DNA of 64,000 nt, taken from NCBI GenBank assembly GCA_017592665.1, contig JAGFNW010000012.1, forward strand, positions 113,827 to 177,826. The letters are read 5' to 3'. The stretch comes from Streptosporangiaceae bacterium NEAU-GS5. Lineage in GTDB: Bacteria > Actinomycetota > Actinomycetes > Streptosporangiales > Streptosporangiaceae. A program made the translations under genes and the position numbers. How positions within the stretch are numbered: position 1 is the first letter of the stretch; each line of letters begins with the position of its first letter. Positions 1-8,749 of the stretch are shown piece after piece. The notes below the pieces were generated by a model, which saw only the letters and a list, made by a program, of their open reading frames with translations, had not been told where the DNA came from and did not search any database.

Positions 1-169
1 TCCCTCCCCCGCGCGCGCTCACCCTCCCCCCCCGCGTGGCCTTCGCCCCCCCCCCCCCCCGGGCGGGGGGAGGGGGGTCGATATTTTGGGATCCGGGGTA
101 TTTGTCAATGCCTGTCGTTATTGTGGTCTGGGTTTATTCCTGTGACTGCTGGTACGAAAGGGGATGCCG
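1..169. other. Non-coding leader with long poly-C/G tracts
   Basis: No gene is seen here. Positions 46-60 are an uninterrupted run of 15 C, followed directly by G-rich sequence (GGGCGGGGGG, then A and GGGGGG). The tract could form a C/G hairpin or G-quadruplex, or mark a contig edge or assembly error. The rest, from about 80 to 163, is the promoter and leader of the WXG100 gene. I could not fit a confident -35/-10 pair. A ribosome site GAAAGGGG lies at 156-163. Confidence 0.5.
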
Positions 170-442
170 ATGAGCAAGGTCGGTGGCGATCTGCCTTCGA
201 TGGACAAGATGGCCCAGACGTTCAAGGCTCAGGCGGACGCCGTGCGCCAGGCGCAGAAGGCTCTGGACGGCGAGGCCGGCAAGATCCCGACCGACTGGTC
301 GGGCCCGAACGCGGACAAGTTCCAATCGGCGTGGCACGAGTATCGGGGTTCGTTCGACAAGGTCGCCCAGGCGCTGGAAGAGGCGCAGGACGGCATCCGG
401 AAGAACCGCGAGGCCATCGCCGCCGCGACCGGCGCTGCCTGA
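170..442 (+). CDS. WXG100 family (ESAT-6-like) secreted protein
   Basis: Small all-helical protein of about 90 residues, the usual WXG100 length, with the W-S-G turn (DWSGPNADKF) in the middle between two predicted amphipathic helices. Proteins of this family form helical-hairpin dimers and are exported by type VII (ESX) secretion. An in-frame ATG at 164 also exists, but GAAAGGGG at 156-163 abuts that codon and sits 6 bases before ATG 170, so 170 is preferred. It converges on the eccC gene, whose product would be the motor that recognises it. No second WXG100 partner is seen, so it may homodimerise or pair with a gene outside the window. Confidence 0.9.
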   Translation: MSKVGGDLPSMDKMAQTFKAQADAVRQAQKALDGEAGKIPTDWSGPNADKFQSAWHEYRGSFDKVAQALEEAQDGIRKNREAIAAATGAA

Positions 443-490
443 GTCATATAGCCGCAAATCGCACGATCTGCATCAAATGTAAGCACGGGG

Positions 491-515
491 AACGGGGAGT
501 CAGGGACTCCCCGTT
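491..515. terminator. Bidirectional hairpin terminator between WXG100 gene and eccC
   Basis: Perfect 11-bp stem AACGGGGAGTC / GACTCCCCGTT with a 3-base loop (AGG), followed by TTTCT. It lies between the convergent 3' ends at 442 and 552, so it could end transcription from both sides. The T tract is short, as is usual in high-GC actinomycetes. Confidence 0.8.
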
Positions 516-551
516 TCTGCTGTAAAAGCCCCGTTTCTGGTCTAAGAGGCG

Positions 552-3500
552 TTAGCTGGGGTGGGCGACCTGGATGGGCTCCCAGGCGCCGCCGATGACG
601 AGCAGGCCGCGGCCGGCCGGGCCGGCGCCGGTGGCCACCGAGCGCGAGAGCCGTACACCGAGCAGATCGCCGTGACCGGTCTGGGACGGACGCAGCAGCA
701 GCCCGTTTCGGCCCTTCTTCATGGCCACGACCGGCCCGCGGTACATCGAGTCGAGGTCCTCCACGCTCCCCGCCGCGATCACGAGGTTGGCCGAGTCGCG
801 TGACTGCCCCACGTACTCGGTGAGCCATTCGGCCAGCTCGCTCTCGTTGCCGAGCAGTTCGAGATCGTCGACCACGAGAGCGCGGCGGCCGCGGCACGCG
901 TCCAGTGCCTTCCGCACCTCCTCCGGGCCGGACTCGCCGGTGAACCACCCGGCGACCCCCGGCCGGTCGGCCAGGTCGCGCAGCGGGCTGCGGCGCGGGG
1001 TGATGAGCACCACCTCGTACGCCCGCCCGAGCAGCCACGTGGTCATCGTGCACAAGGTCGTGCTCCGCCCCGTGCGCGGCGGCCCGGCCACGACCAGCGC
1101 GGGACCGTGCTCCTCGGCCCGGAAGTAACGTACGCCGAGGGAGTCGCCGCCGACGCCGAAGACGACGGCGTCGTCCGGGATCGGATCCTCCGCCAGGGCC
1201 AGGGATTCGGCCAGCCCGATGACGGGCGGCAGCGCGTCCACCCGGAAAGGCCGCAGGTGACGAGGGACAGAGCCGTACCGCGCCTTGGCGTCCCTGCCGA
1301 TCTGGTGCAGCGCCGCCACCTGCGCGGTGCCGGACGGATCGGACGCGAGCAGCGCGACCTGTGTCTCGCGCAGCCCGGTCCCGGCGCGGAAGCCGCGGCC
1401 CGGCGGCAGATGTTCGGGCACGTCCTTGGTCTTCATCCCGACGTAGGAGTAGTCGACCGGGTCGGTGAGCTTGAGCACTAGCCGGTCGTCGAACAGCGTG
1501 GAGATCCGCCCGACCAGCGCCGCCCGGTCACCCGTGAGCACGACCTTGACCCCGGCCGCCGCGCCCTCCTGCAAGATCTGCAGCCATTGGTCGACCAGCC
1601 GCCCGCTGTCGTAGGACTCGAAGGCCGCCATGAAGCCTTCCCAGCGGTCGAAAAGGACCAGCAAGTACGGCATGCGCGCCTCAGGTTGCGCGGCGGCACG
1701 CTGCTCGCTCACGTCCGCGAACCCCTGCGCCGCCAACGTCTGCTGGCGGTGCGAGATCTCGGCCAGCAGCCGTTCGGTGAACCGGCTGAGCCGGTCGGGC
1801 GAGTCGCGACCGACCACGGCCCCGGTGTGGGGCAGGCCGACGAGCGGCAGCAACGCGTTGTTGCCGCAGTCGACGCCGTAGACGTGCACGTCACGGGGGT
1901 CGGCGTGGCGGCCGGCCGCGCCCGCGACGGCGCGGAGCACGCTCGAGCGGCCGCTGCGCGCGGCGCCGCACACCAGCAGGTGTCCGCCGCCCGTCACGTC
2001 GAAGACCTCGGTGGCGCGCGTCTGCCGGCTCGGCACGTCCGCCAGCCCGAACGCCAGGCCCGCCTCGACCGGCAGGTCGTCGAGCGTGACCTGTTCGGGC
2101 AGGGGCGGCAGCCACGGGCTGCGCTGATGGGCCACGCCCAGCTCGCGTGCGGCCCGGCCGATGGCCTCGACCAGCACGACCAGGTCGGTGACGGCCGTCG
2201 TGTCGTCGTCCGTGACGGTGATCGGCAGGGGGACGCCCAGTTCGCGCCAGGCGAGCGGGAGGACCTGCACCTCTTCGCGCGGTCCCGCGCCCGGCCGCCG
2301 GCCGCCGATCCGCGCCGACTGCACCGGCTGGGGCGCGGCGGCACCCGATCGCACGTACGCCCGGCCTGGGGTGGACGTGGGGATCTGCGCGGCGATCCCG
2401 GAGTTGATGACGTCGGACGACTCACTGGCCGAGGTGACGCGGAGCGCGATCCGCAGGTTGGTGTTGGCCGCGATGTCAGGCGTCACGACGCCCGCCGGAC
2501 GCTGGGTGGCGAGGATCAGGTGGACGCCGAGCGAACGCCCTCGCCTCGCGATGTCGACCAGCCCGACCACGAAGTCGGGCAGCTCCTGGACCATGGCCGC
2601 GAACTCGTCGATGACCAGCACCAGGCGCGGCATCGGCTCGAGCCGGGCGCCCGAGTCGCGCAGGTCGTTGTAGTCCTCGATGTCCTTGGCGTCGGCGTTC
2701 AGCAGCATGTGCTCGCGGCGGCGCAGCTCGGCCGCGAGCGAGGCGAGCGCCCGCTCGGTGAGGTGGCCGTCGAGGTCGCTGACCATGCCGACCGTGTGCG
2801 GCAGCTTCGCACAGTCCTTGAAGGCGCTGCCGCCCTTGTAGTCGATCAGCACGAACGTCATCTCGTCCGGCCGGTTGGCCACCGCGAGCGCCGAGATCAG
2901 CGTCTGCAGCAGCTCGGACTTGCCCGCGCCGGTCGTGCCGGCGACCAGGCCGTGCGGGCCGTCCAGGCGCAGGTCGACCATGAACGCGCCGTCGGCGCCG
3001 ACGCCGATGGGCACTTTGGTCGTACGGCCGCGCCCCCAGCTCGTGCGGATCTGGTCGGGCCGGGGGTCGGGCATCGCGAGCAGGTCGAGGAGCCGGGCCG
3101 CGCCGGGAATGGCGGCGTCGGCGTCCTCACGGCTGACGTCCCTGATCGGGGCCATGGCCCGCGCCAGCCGGTCGCACCAGGCCGTGGCCACCTGGTCGGC
3201 GATGACGATCGCGTCGGGGACCGCCGCGCCGTACAGGCGGAGGAGGTCGCCCTCGCAGACCGCCACCGTGGCGCACTCCTCGGGGAGGAGGCGGCGGTCG
3301 TCGTCGACGCAGATGGCGTAGATGCCGGTGGCCGGGCCCTGCTGGAGCACCAGCGGCATGCCGGGCAGGCTGCGCAGCGCGCGGGCGCCGTCCAGGACGA
3401 CCAGGATGCGGAACGGCGTCTCGCGCGGGCCGGTCGCCCCGAACTCGCCGGACGCGGCGCGGCGGGCGCCGACCTTCGCGGCCAGTTCGCCGACGCGGCG

Positions 3501-4868
3501 GGCGGCCGTCTCGGGATCGGCGCCGACGAGGGCGACGCAATCCTCGCCCTCGTGGGGGGCGCAGTGCGGCAGCCAGCGCACCCAGTTCCAGCCGTCGGCG
3601 CCCGCCTGGTCGGCGGACAGGACGACGATCGCGAGGTCGCGGGGGCTGTGCAGGGCCGCCGCCTGGGCCACCAGCCAGCGGGCCACCGCCCGCGACACGG
3701 CCCGGGCGCCGGTCAGGCCGAGCACGCCCACCTGCGGCATCGGCACGGTCACCGGCACCGCGTGCGACATCGGAACGGGAGGCGGCTCGGTGTCGCGCGA
3801 GGTGACCATCTCGAGGTCGGCGGGCAGGTCGGCCAGGCCGAGCCGGAGGAACAGGGCGTCCGCGTCGTCGCCGCGCCGCTCCCACAGGCGGCGGCGCGGG
3901 CCGGTGCAGGTGAGCAGCGTTTCGGCCGGATCGGGGAAGGCCTCGCGGCGGTCGGCCTGGTCGGCGCGGCGCAGCCGGTCGAGCGTCTCGTCGAACTCCG
4001 CCATCCGCTTGCGGTAGTCCTTGACCGCCTCGCGGTGCCGTTTGCGGCCGTGCCTGCGGTCGCTCCACCATTGCGCGACCATCGTGAGCGGCGTCAGCAG
4101 CGCCATGAGCAGGAACAACATCTGGTGGAACACGATGGCCATGACCACGCCGCCGACCGCGAACAGCAGGCTGGTCAGCAGCTGCAGCCGCTGCGTGTCC
4201 GGGCTCGCCGGCTGGGCCGGCACCTCGATGCTTCGCGTACGCGCCGGGCCGCGCAGCCGCGGCGGCCGGTTGTAGGCGAGGCCGCCCGTCACGGGCGTCA
4301 GGTGGGCGTCCGGGATCTCGGGGAGCGCGAGCGTGAGCACCGTGCTCCCGGCCACCAGCACCCCGCCGGGCGGCCACACGCGCGGCTCGGTCACCCGCTC
4401 CCCGTCGAGCGTGAGATCCGTCCCCCCGCCTGGGCCTTCGACGGTCGTCTCCCCCACCGTCACGCGCACCGTCACCCGTACAGGCAGGTCCAGGACGGCC
4501 GCCCCGAACCCAAGCCGGTGTACGGCTCCCGCCGCCGGGCCGCCCATGACCCGCACCTCGACCACGCCGTCCGGCTCGCCGCGCATGGTCGCCGCGGCCG
4601 CCATCGGATCGAAGGCCACCATGTCACCGTCACGTAAGACCATCGCGGCGGGGGCGCCCGGATCGGCCAGCCGGCCGTTGACCCACAGATCCACATGGGC
4701 CGGAACCCGATCGCCGCCGCGCAGGTCACGCACCTCGGCCACGCGCGCGTGGGCGTTCAGCGCCTGGTCGAGGGATTCCGCGAGATGCCCGACCGAGGCG
4801 CCGTCCTCGCCGCGCGCGACCACGTCCCGGCGGCCTTCTCCCGTGAGCGCCGTGAGGGAGATGCGCAT
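552..4868 (-). CDS. eccC: Type VII secretion FtsK/SpoIIIE ATPase EccC
   Basis: Membrane motor of ESX/type VII secretion, 1,438 residues. The N-terminal 210 residues look like ubiquitin/FHA-type folds. A hydrophobic pair spans about 226-268 (starting LLTSLLFAVGGV), then come a basic linker and three FtsK-type ATPase domains. Domain 1 has a full Walker A (GTTGAGKSE, about residue 645) and a DE Walker B (LVLVIDEF, about 750). Domains 2 and 3 have GAARSGRSS (about 970) and GPPRTGRST (about 1267), with Arg replacing the Walker Lys. The start has AGGAG 7 bases upstream. EccB, EccD, EccE and the mycosin are not in the window, so this is either one edge of an ESX locus or an orphan EccC/WXG100 pair. 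Confidence 0.93.
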   Translation of the reverse strand: MRISLTALTGEGRRDVVARGEDGASVGHLAESLDQALNAHARVAEVRDLRGGDRVPAHVDLWVNGRLADPGAPAAMVLRDGDMVAFDPMAAAATMRGEPDGVVEVRVMGGPAAGAVHRLGFGAAVLDLPVRVTVRVTVGETTVEGPGGGTDLTLDGERVTEPRVWPPGGVLVAGSTVLTLALPEIPDAHLTPVTGGLAYNRPPRLRGPARTRSIEVPAQPASPDTQRLQLLTSLLFAVGGVVMAIVFHQMLFLLMALLTPLTMVAQWWSDRRHGRKRHREAVKDYRKRMAEFDETLDRLRRADQADRREAFPDPAETLLTCTGPRRRLWERRGDDADALFLRLGLADLPADLEMVTSRDTEPPPVPMSHAVPVTVPMPQVGVLGLTGARAVSRAVARWLVAQAAALHSPRDLAIVVLSADQAGADGWNWVRWLPHCAPHEGEDCVALVGADPETAARRVGELAAKVGARRAASGEFGATGPRETPFRILVVLDGARALRSLPGMPLVLQQGPATGIYAICVDDDRRLLPEECATVAVCEGDLLRLYGAAVPDAIVIADQVATAWCDRLARAMAPIRDVSREDADAAIPGAARLLDLLAMPDPRPDQIRTSWGRGRTTKVPIGVGADGAFMVDLRLDGPHGLVAGTTGAGKSELLQTLISALAVANRPDEMTFVLIDYKGGSAFKDCAKLPHTVGMVSDLDGHLTERALASLAAELRRREHMLLNADAKDIEDYNDLRDSGARLEPMPRLVLVIDEFAAMVQELPDFVVGLVDIARRGRSLGVHLILATQRPAGVVTPDIAANTNLRIALRVTSASESSDVINSGIAAQIPTSTPGRAYVRSGAAAPQPVQSARIGGRRPGAGPREEVQVLPLAWRELGVPLPITVTDDDTTAVTDLVVLVEAIGRAARELGVAHQRSPWLPPLPEQVTLDDLPVEAGLAFGLADVPSRQTRATEVFDVTGGGHLLVCGAARSGRSSVLRAVAGAAGRHADPRDVHVYGVDCGNNALLPLVGLPHTGAVVGRDSPDRLSRFTERLLAEISHRQQTLAAQGFADVSEQRAAAQPEARMPYLLVLFDRWEGFMAAFESYDSGRLVDQWLQILQEGAAAGVKVVLTGDRAALVGRISTLFDDRLVLKLTDPVDYSYVGMKTKDVPEHLPPGRGFRAGTGLRETQVALLASDPSGTAQVAALHQIGRDAKARYGSVPRHLRPFRVDALPPVIGLAESLALAEDPIPDDAVVFGVGGDSLGVRYFRAEEHGPALVVAGPPRTGRSTTLCTMTTWLLGRAYEVVLITPRRSPLRDLADRPGVAGWFTGESGPEEVRKALDACRGRRALVVDDLELLGNESELAEWLTEYVGQSRDSANLVIAAGSVEDLDSMYRGPVVAMKKGRNGLLLRPSQTGHGDLLGVRLSRSVATGAGPAGRGLLVIGGAWEPIQVAHPS

Positions 4869-4952
4869 GATGTCTCCTGGCGTGTCATATGAGGCGGTAT
4901 GGACACGCTATCGGGAGACCGGATCATCCACCCCACGTTCCCACGAGGCCGG

Positions 4953-5480
4953 TCAGAACCAGTGGAACACCTTTCCCTGGTCCATCGCGACGACCCGCCA
5001 GCCGAACGCCTCCAGCGTTATGTCGGTCCGCCTGCCGAACGCCCGGAACAGATCGCGCACGCGTTCGTCGGCGAACTCGGCGGCCCGGTCGAAGAGCTCG
5101 ACGACCGGCACGCCCAGTTCGTCTGCGACGAAATGATGCTGCGCGATCGTCACCATCACGTCGCGCCAATCCTCCGACGCGGACGTCGCCATCGCCGTGC
5201 AGACGATGCCGGTCGTCAGCCGCCTCTCGGATCGTTCCCCCAAGGCCAGCCCCGCCGCATAATGCCCGTAACGACCCAGGACGACGCATTCACCGTCGGT
5301 CAGCCCCGCCCGCACCTCGGCGCGCTGCTCCATGGTCGCCCGCTCGAACCCGTCGACCAGCCCCATGATCCTGTCGTCGATCTCCCAGGCGGCGCCATGC
5401 ATCTTGTACGCCTTCGGCGTGATCCCCCGCAGCGTCTCCGCGACCACCCACTGAAACCCCTCGAACTCCTGCGGATCCAT
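4953..5480 (-). CDS. Hypothetical protein upstream of eccC
   Basis: Soluble protein of 175 residues that I do not recognise. It is acidic and mostly helical, with no signal peptide or membrane segment, and ends in hydrophobic GKVFHWF. The frame is open for 26 codons further upstream, but ATG at 5480 is chosen because AGGAGGCAG lies directly before it. It reads in the same direction as eccC with an 84-bp gap, so co-transcription is possible but not shown. A role in ESX secretion would be guesswork. Confidence 0.75.
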   Translation of the reverse strand: MDPQEFEGFQWVVAETLRGITPKAYKMHGAAWEIDDRIMGLVDGFERATMEQRAEVRAGLTDGECVVLGRYGHYAAGLALGERSERRLTTGIVCTAMATSASEDWRDVMVTIAQHHFVADELGVPVVELFDRAAEFADERVRDLFRAFGRRTDITLEAFGWRVVAMDQGKVFHWF

Positions 5481-5704
5481 CTGCCTCCTGCATCCCAAAC
5501 CGCGGCCTGTCCACCACCGCGGCGCCTTCACCAATTGTCGGGTCCGCCAGCATTTCATCCATGGTCACGTCCGAGGTGGCGCGATGGATCGGCAGGAGCA
5601 GAAGCGCATTGTCCGCGTACAAGAACACCATCTAATGGGGGTTGCGCCAGATCATCCGGTTAAAGGGGGTTCACAAGATCTCGACACGGTATAGCGTCGG
5701 GGCC

Positions 5705-6823
5705 ATGGCGAAGCGCTTGGCCGCGCCGCTGATCGCGGCCGTCCTTCTCGGCGCCTGCTCCGAATCGGCCGCCGACGGCCAGCAGGTCGACGTCGTGGCC
5801 CAGCTGGCCGGTTCGCTTTCCGACCTCGCGGTCGCCAAGGACGGCTCCCCCGTGGTGCTGGTCACCCAGGGCGAGCGGGTCGAGATCTGGCACGGCGGCA
5901 AGAAGATCGACGTGGACCCGTCCGTACGCGGCGCCGACGAGATCGGACTCGCGCCCGACGGCTCCTACTACGTGTCCTCCACCGACGGCCTCTACCACGT
6001 GCGGGCCGACGGCACGGCCGCGCGGGTGGCGGGCGGCAAGCGCGGCTTCACGGCCGACGGCGGCAAGGCCGATGGGCCGGCCGGGCCGATCAGCGGCGTC
6101 GGCGTCGACCCGCAGGGCCGGGTCGTCTACACCGAGAGCCTGACCGACGGCGCGGTGCTGCTGACGCTGGTCCGCAGGATCGAGGCGGACGGCACCATCC
6201 TCACGCTGATGGGGCGCGGCGGCGTGGTCATGCCGGAGGCGATCAGCGCGGCCGCCGATCCCCCGCTGGGGACCAAGGGCGTCGACCTGCCGCTGCCCGG
6301 CGGCTACTACAAGACGCTCGACGTGGGCGCCGACGGCACGGTGTTCGTCAGCGGCAAGGAGTCGGTGCTCGCGCTGACCCCGGACGGCACGGTCATGCCG
6401 CTGGTCGCGGGGCGCTTCCCCAAGCAGGTCACGACGGCGCAGCAGCCGTTCGACCCGGAGGGCAAGGCGGTCGACGCGAGCGTGTCGATGTACGACCCGC
6501 TGGTGCCGCCCAACATCTCGACCGACGCCGGCACCATCGTCCTGACCTCGTCCGACCTGGGGCACGCGCCGGCCCAGGCGTTCCGGTGGGTGGGCTCGTT
6601 CAGCGCGGCGCAGAAGACGATGGTCGACGGGGTCTTCAACCGGCTCACGACGGCGACGACCAGCTGGCCGCGGATCCGCGTGGTCCGCTCCGACGGCACG
6701 GTGACGACGGCCGCGTGGGGGGCCAAGGCCGCCGCCGTACGCGGAGGCCGGCTCTATCTGGCCATGACCGACAAGTCGGCGATCCTCATCACGAGGGTGA
6801 AGCTTCCCGCGAACACCCAGTAA
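5705..6823 (+). CDS. Lipoprotein with NHL-like beta-propeller repeats
   Basis: Predicted lipoprotein of 372 residues. The signal MAKRLAAPLIAAVLLGACS ends in a lipobox (L-G-A-C), so the mature protein would be anchored outside the membrane. The body has repeated D-G-[ST] strands such as LAPDGSYYVSSTDGLYHV, DPQGRVVYTES and GADGTVFVSGKESVLALTPDGTV, as in NHL/SMP-30-type propellers. Its ligand is unknown. There is no clear ribosome site. TAGCGT at 5692-5697 ends 7 bases before the ATG, so the mRNA is probably leaderless. The longer frame from 5642 would bury the lipobox and is rejected. Confidence 0.85.
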   Translation: MAKRLAAPLIAAVLLGACSESAADGQQVDVVAQLAGSLSDLAVAKDGSPVVLVTQGERVEIWHGGKKIDVDPSVRGADEIGLAPDGSYYVSSTDGLYHVRADGTAARVAGGKRGFTADGGKADGPAGPISGVGVDPQGRVVYTESLTDGAVLLTLVRRIEADGTILTLMGRGGVVMPEAISAAADPPLGTKGVDLPLPGGYYKTLDVGADGTVFVSGKESVLALTPDGTVMPLVAGRFPKQVTTAQQPFDPEGKAVDASVSMYDPLVPPNISTDAGTIVLTSSDLGHAPAQAFRWVGSFSAAQKTMVDGVFNRLTTATTSWPRIRVVRSDGTVTTAAWGAKAAAVRGGRLYLAMTDKSAILITRVKLPANTQ

Positions 6824-6923
6824 CTGTCCAGCCGTGTCCAGGATCGCGCTGGATTCGGCCGCGGACTCTCAATCATGGTCGGTGCCCCCCAATTCCCGCG
6901 CCTGACCCACGGGAGTCCCACCG

Positions 6924-7640
6924 ATGAAATTCTGGAAGTCGCCTGCCGCGATCGCGCTGGGAGCGATCCTGCTCCTGCTGCCGAGCGCACCGGCCGGGGC
7001 CCTGGTCACCTCGGCCACGTACACGATGAACGCCAACTGGGGCTTCGGCTTCCAGGCGCTGATCACCGTCACCCCCGGTGTCTCGGTGACCAGTTGGACC
7101 ATCGAGTTCGACGCGGCCGACCAGCAGGCCGTCACCAACGCCTTCTACGCTGGGTTCACCCAGACCGGGCGGCACGTGACGCTCACCAACCGGTCGTTCA
7201 ACGGCTCGGTCGCGGCCGGCAGCACGCTGAACGTCGGGATCCAGTTCAACAACCCCGCCCTGATCAACGTGCCGCCGCCGAGCATCACGTTCAACGGCCA
7301 GCCCGCGGCCTACAGCCCGCAGCCCTACATCCTCGCGAGCGCCGGCCACGTCGCGGTCCCCGAGGGCGGGTCGGCCACGTTCGGGGTGACGCTCAGCCAG
7401 CCGCCCACGCAGAACGTCGTCGTGACGACGCCGGGCGGCTCCACCGCCGCGGTCGTGGCGTCCCCGGCCACGCTCACGTTCACCGCCGCCAACTGGAACG
7501 TCCCGCAGACCGTCACGCTCACCTCCCCCGAGGACGCCGACGCGACGGGCCAGGCCGTGTACGTCCCGCTCAACCAGCAGACCGGACGGCCGTTCTACGC
7601 CACCGACGTGGTCATCGCCGACCAGATCGACAACGACTAG
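6924..7640 (+). CDS. Secreted CBM2-type protein with Calx-beta-like domain
   Basis: Secreted protein of 238 residues. The signal peptide runs about 1-26 (hydrophobic core AIALGAILLLLP, then PAGA). The N-terminal domain fits a CBM2-type carbohydrate-binding module: NWGFGFQALITV and VTSWTIEFD carry the aromatic/aliphatic pattern, followed by paired strands to about residue 120. The second domain (VPEGGSATFGVTLS, then SPATLTFTAANWNVPQTVTLT) is Calx-beta-like and probably an extracellular spacer or calcium-binding fold. There is no catalytic domain, so it probably adheres to polysaccharide. RBS GGGAG lies 8 bases before ATG. It is co-oriented with and 8 bp from the next gene, so the two probably form an operon. 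Confidence 0.85.
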   Translation: MKFWKSPAAIALGAILLLLPSAPAGALVTSATYTMNANWGFGFQALITVTPGVSVTSWTIEFDAADQQAVTNAFYAGFTQTGRHVTLTNRSFNGSVAAGSTLNVGIQFNNPALINVPPPSITFNGQPAAYSPQPYILASAGHVAVPEGGSATFGVTLSQPPTQNVVVTTPGGSTAAVVASPATLTFTAANWNVPQTVTLTSPEDADATGQAVYVPLNQQTGRPFYATDVVIADQIDND

Positions 7641-7648
7641 GAGACCCC

Positions 7649-8626
7649 GTGAAAAGAATGCTTATCGCGGCCGTGTTGTCGCTGGCGGCCATCCTCGTGC
7701 TCGTGCCGAGGCCGGCACTGGCCGACTCGCCGCTGCGCACTCCCACCCAGATCGAGGTGGTGCACGTCTCCGACACGAGCGCGGACATCTGGTGGCTCCG
7801 GGACGGCTCGGCCAAGGAGGACGTGGTCGAGCAGCGCGTGAACGGCGTCTGGCGCGAGTACGCCAGGAACCTGTTCGGCTCGATCCACCTCGCCAACCTC
7901 ACGGCCGGCGCCACGTACACGTTCCGGATCTACTCGGTGGCCTACCCCGGCAGCGGGTTCACCGACAGCGCGCGCACCGCGCCGATCACGGTCACCACGC
8001 TGTCCGGGCCGGACACCGTGCCTCCGGCCAAGCCGCCCAAACCGTCCTTCCTCACCACGACGACCACGTTCACCAATGTCTTCGTGTCGCAGACCACCGA
8101 CAACGTCGAGGTCACCACGTACTACCTGCAGCAGCTCATCGGCGGCACGTGGACCACGATCAAGACGATCGTCCGGGGCGACACGATGGCCCCGACGGTG
8201 ACCGGGCTGACCGCCAACACGACCTACCAGTTCGCCGTGGTCGCGGCCGACGCCAGGGGCAACCTGTCGCCGCGCTCGGATCCGGGCGTCGTCACGACGC
8301 TGGCCAACACGCCCAACCCGACGTGCAAGGTTCAGACGATCTCGTACAACCCGGGCTTCCAGGTCACCGTCACGATCATCAACACCACGACCGCGACCAT
8401 GAACGGGTGGACGCTCCAGGCCACCGCGCCCACGACGACCGTCCTCGGCCAGTCCTTCGGCGGCACCCTCGCACGCAACGGGACCGCGATCACGATCACC
8501 CCGCTGGTGTGGTCGGCGACCATCGGCCAGGGCGGCCAGCTGTTCGTGGGCTTCTCCGGCTCCGCCACCCCGTTCGTGACGCCGAGCAACTACACCCTCA
8601 ACGGTCTGCCGTGCACGACCGTTTGA
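7649..8626 (+). CDS. Secreted FN3-FN3-CBM2 protein
   Basis: Secreted protein of 325 residues starting at GTG 7649, with AGGAG overlapping the previous stop. The signal peptide (about 1-27) ends in PALA. Two fibronectin type III domains follow (about 30-125 and 130-215), with typical TPTQIEVVHVSDTSADIWW and LTANTTYQFAVVAADARGN strands. The C-terminal 100 residues are a CBM2-like module with a Cys at each end (PTCKVQ and LPCTTV), the usual disulfide. Such FN3/CBM tails normally hang on glycoside hydrolases. Here no enzyme domain is present, so a polysaccharide-binding or matrix role is inferred. It is followed by a long hairpin. Confidence 0.87.
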   Translation: MKRMLIAAVLSLAAILVLVPRPALADSPLRTPTQIEVVHVSDTSADIWWLRDGSAKEDVVEQRVNGVWREYARNLFGSIHLANLTAGATYTFRIYSVAYPGSGFTDSARTAPITVTTLSGPDTVPPAKPPKPSFLTTTTTFTNVFVSQTTDNVEVTTYYLQQLIGGTWTTIKTIVRGDTMAPTVTGLTANTTYQFAVVAADARGNLSPRSDPGVVTTLANTPNPTCKVQTISYNPGFQVTVTIINTTTATMNGWTLQATAPTTTVLGQSFGGTLARNGTAITITPLVWSATIGQGGQLFVGFSGSATPFVTPSNYTLNGLPCTTV

Positions 8627-8642
8627 TCCACATATGAGAGCC

Positions 8643-8689
8643 GGGCTCGTGCGCGGTCGGCGGCCCGCTGATAGACCGCGCACGAGCCC
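8643..8689. terminator. Long perfect hairpin after the CBM operon
   Basis: A 16-bp perfect inverted repeat: GGGCTCGTGCGCGGTC at 8643-8658 and its complement at 8674-8689, with a 15-base loop. It sits 17 bp after the stop of the FN3-CBM2 gene and 60 bp before the next start. It has no T tract, which is normal for actinomycete terminators. A binding site for a dimeric regulator is less likely given the long stem. Confidence 0.8.
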
Positions 8690-8749
8690 ACTGTCTACCC
8701 TCAGCCCATCAACAGACATCAATCCCCCGGAGCCGCGGCGGCGTGGCGT

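Noticed and set aside
1587-4637. Open plus-strand frame of about 1,000 codons opposite eccC
   Set aside because: The translation is Arg/Gly/Val/Gln-rich without any fold or motif and mirrors the high-GC third positions of eccC. eccC has clear P-loops and a ribosome site.
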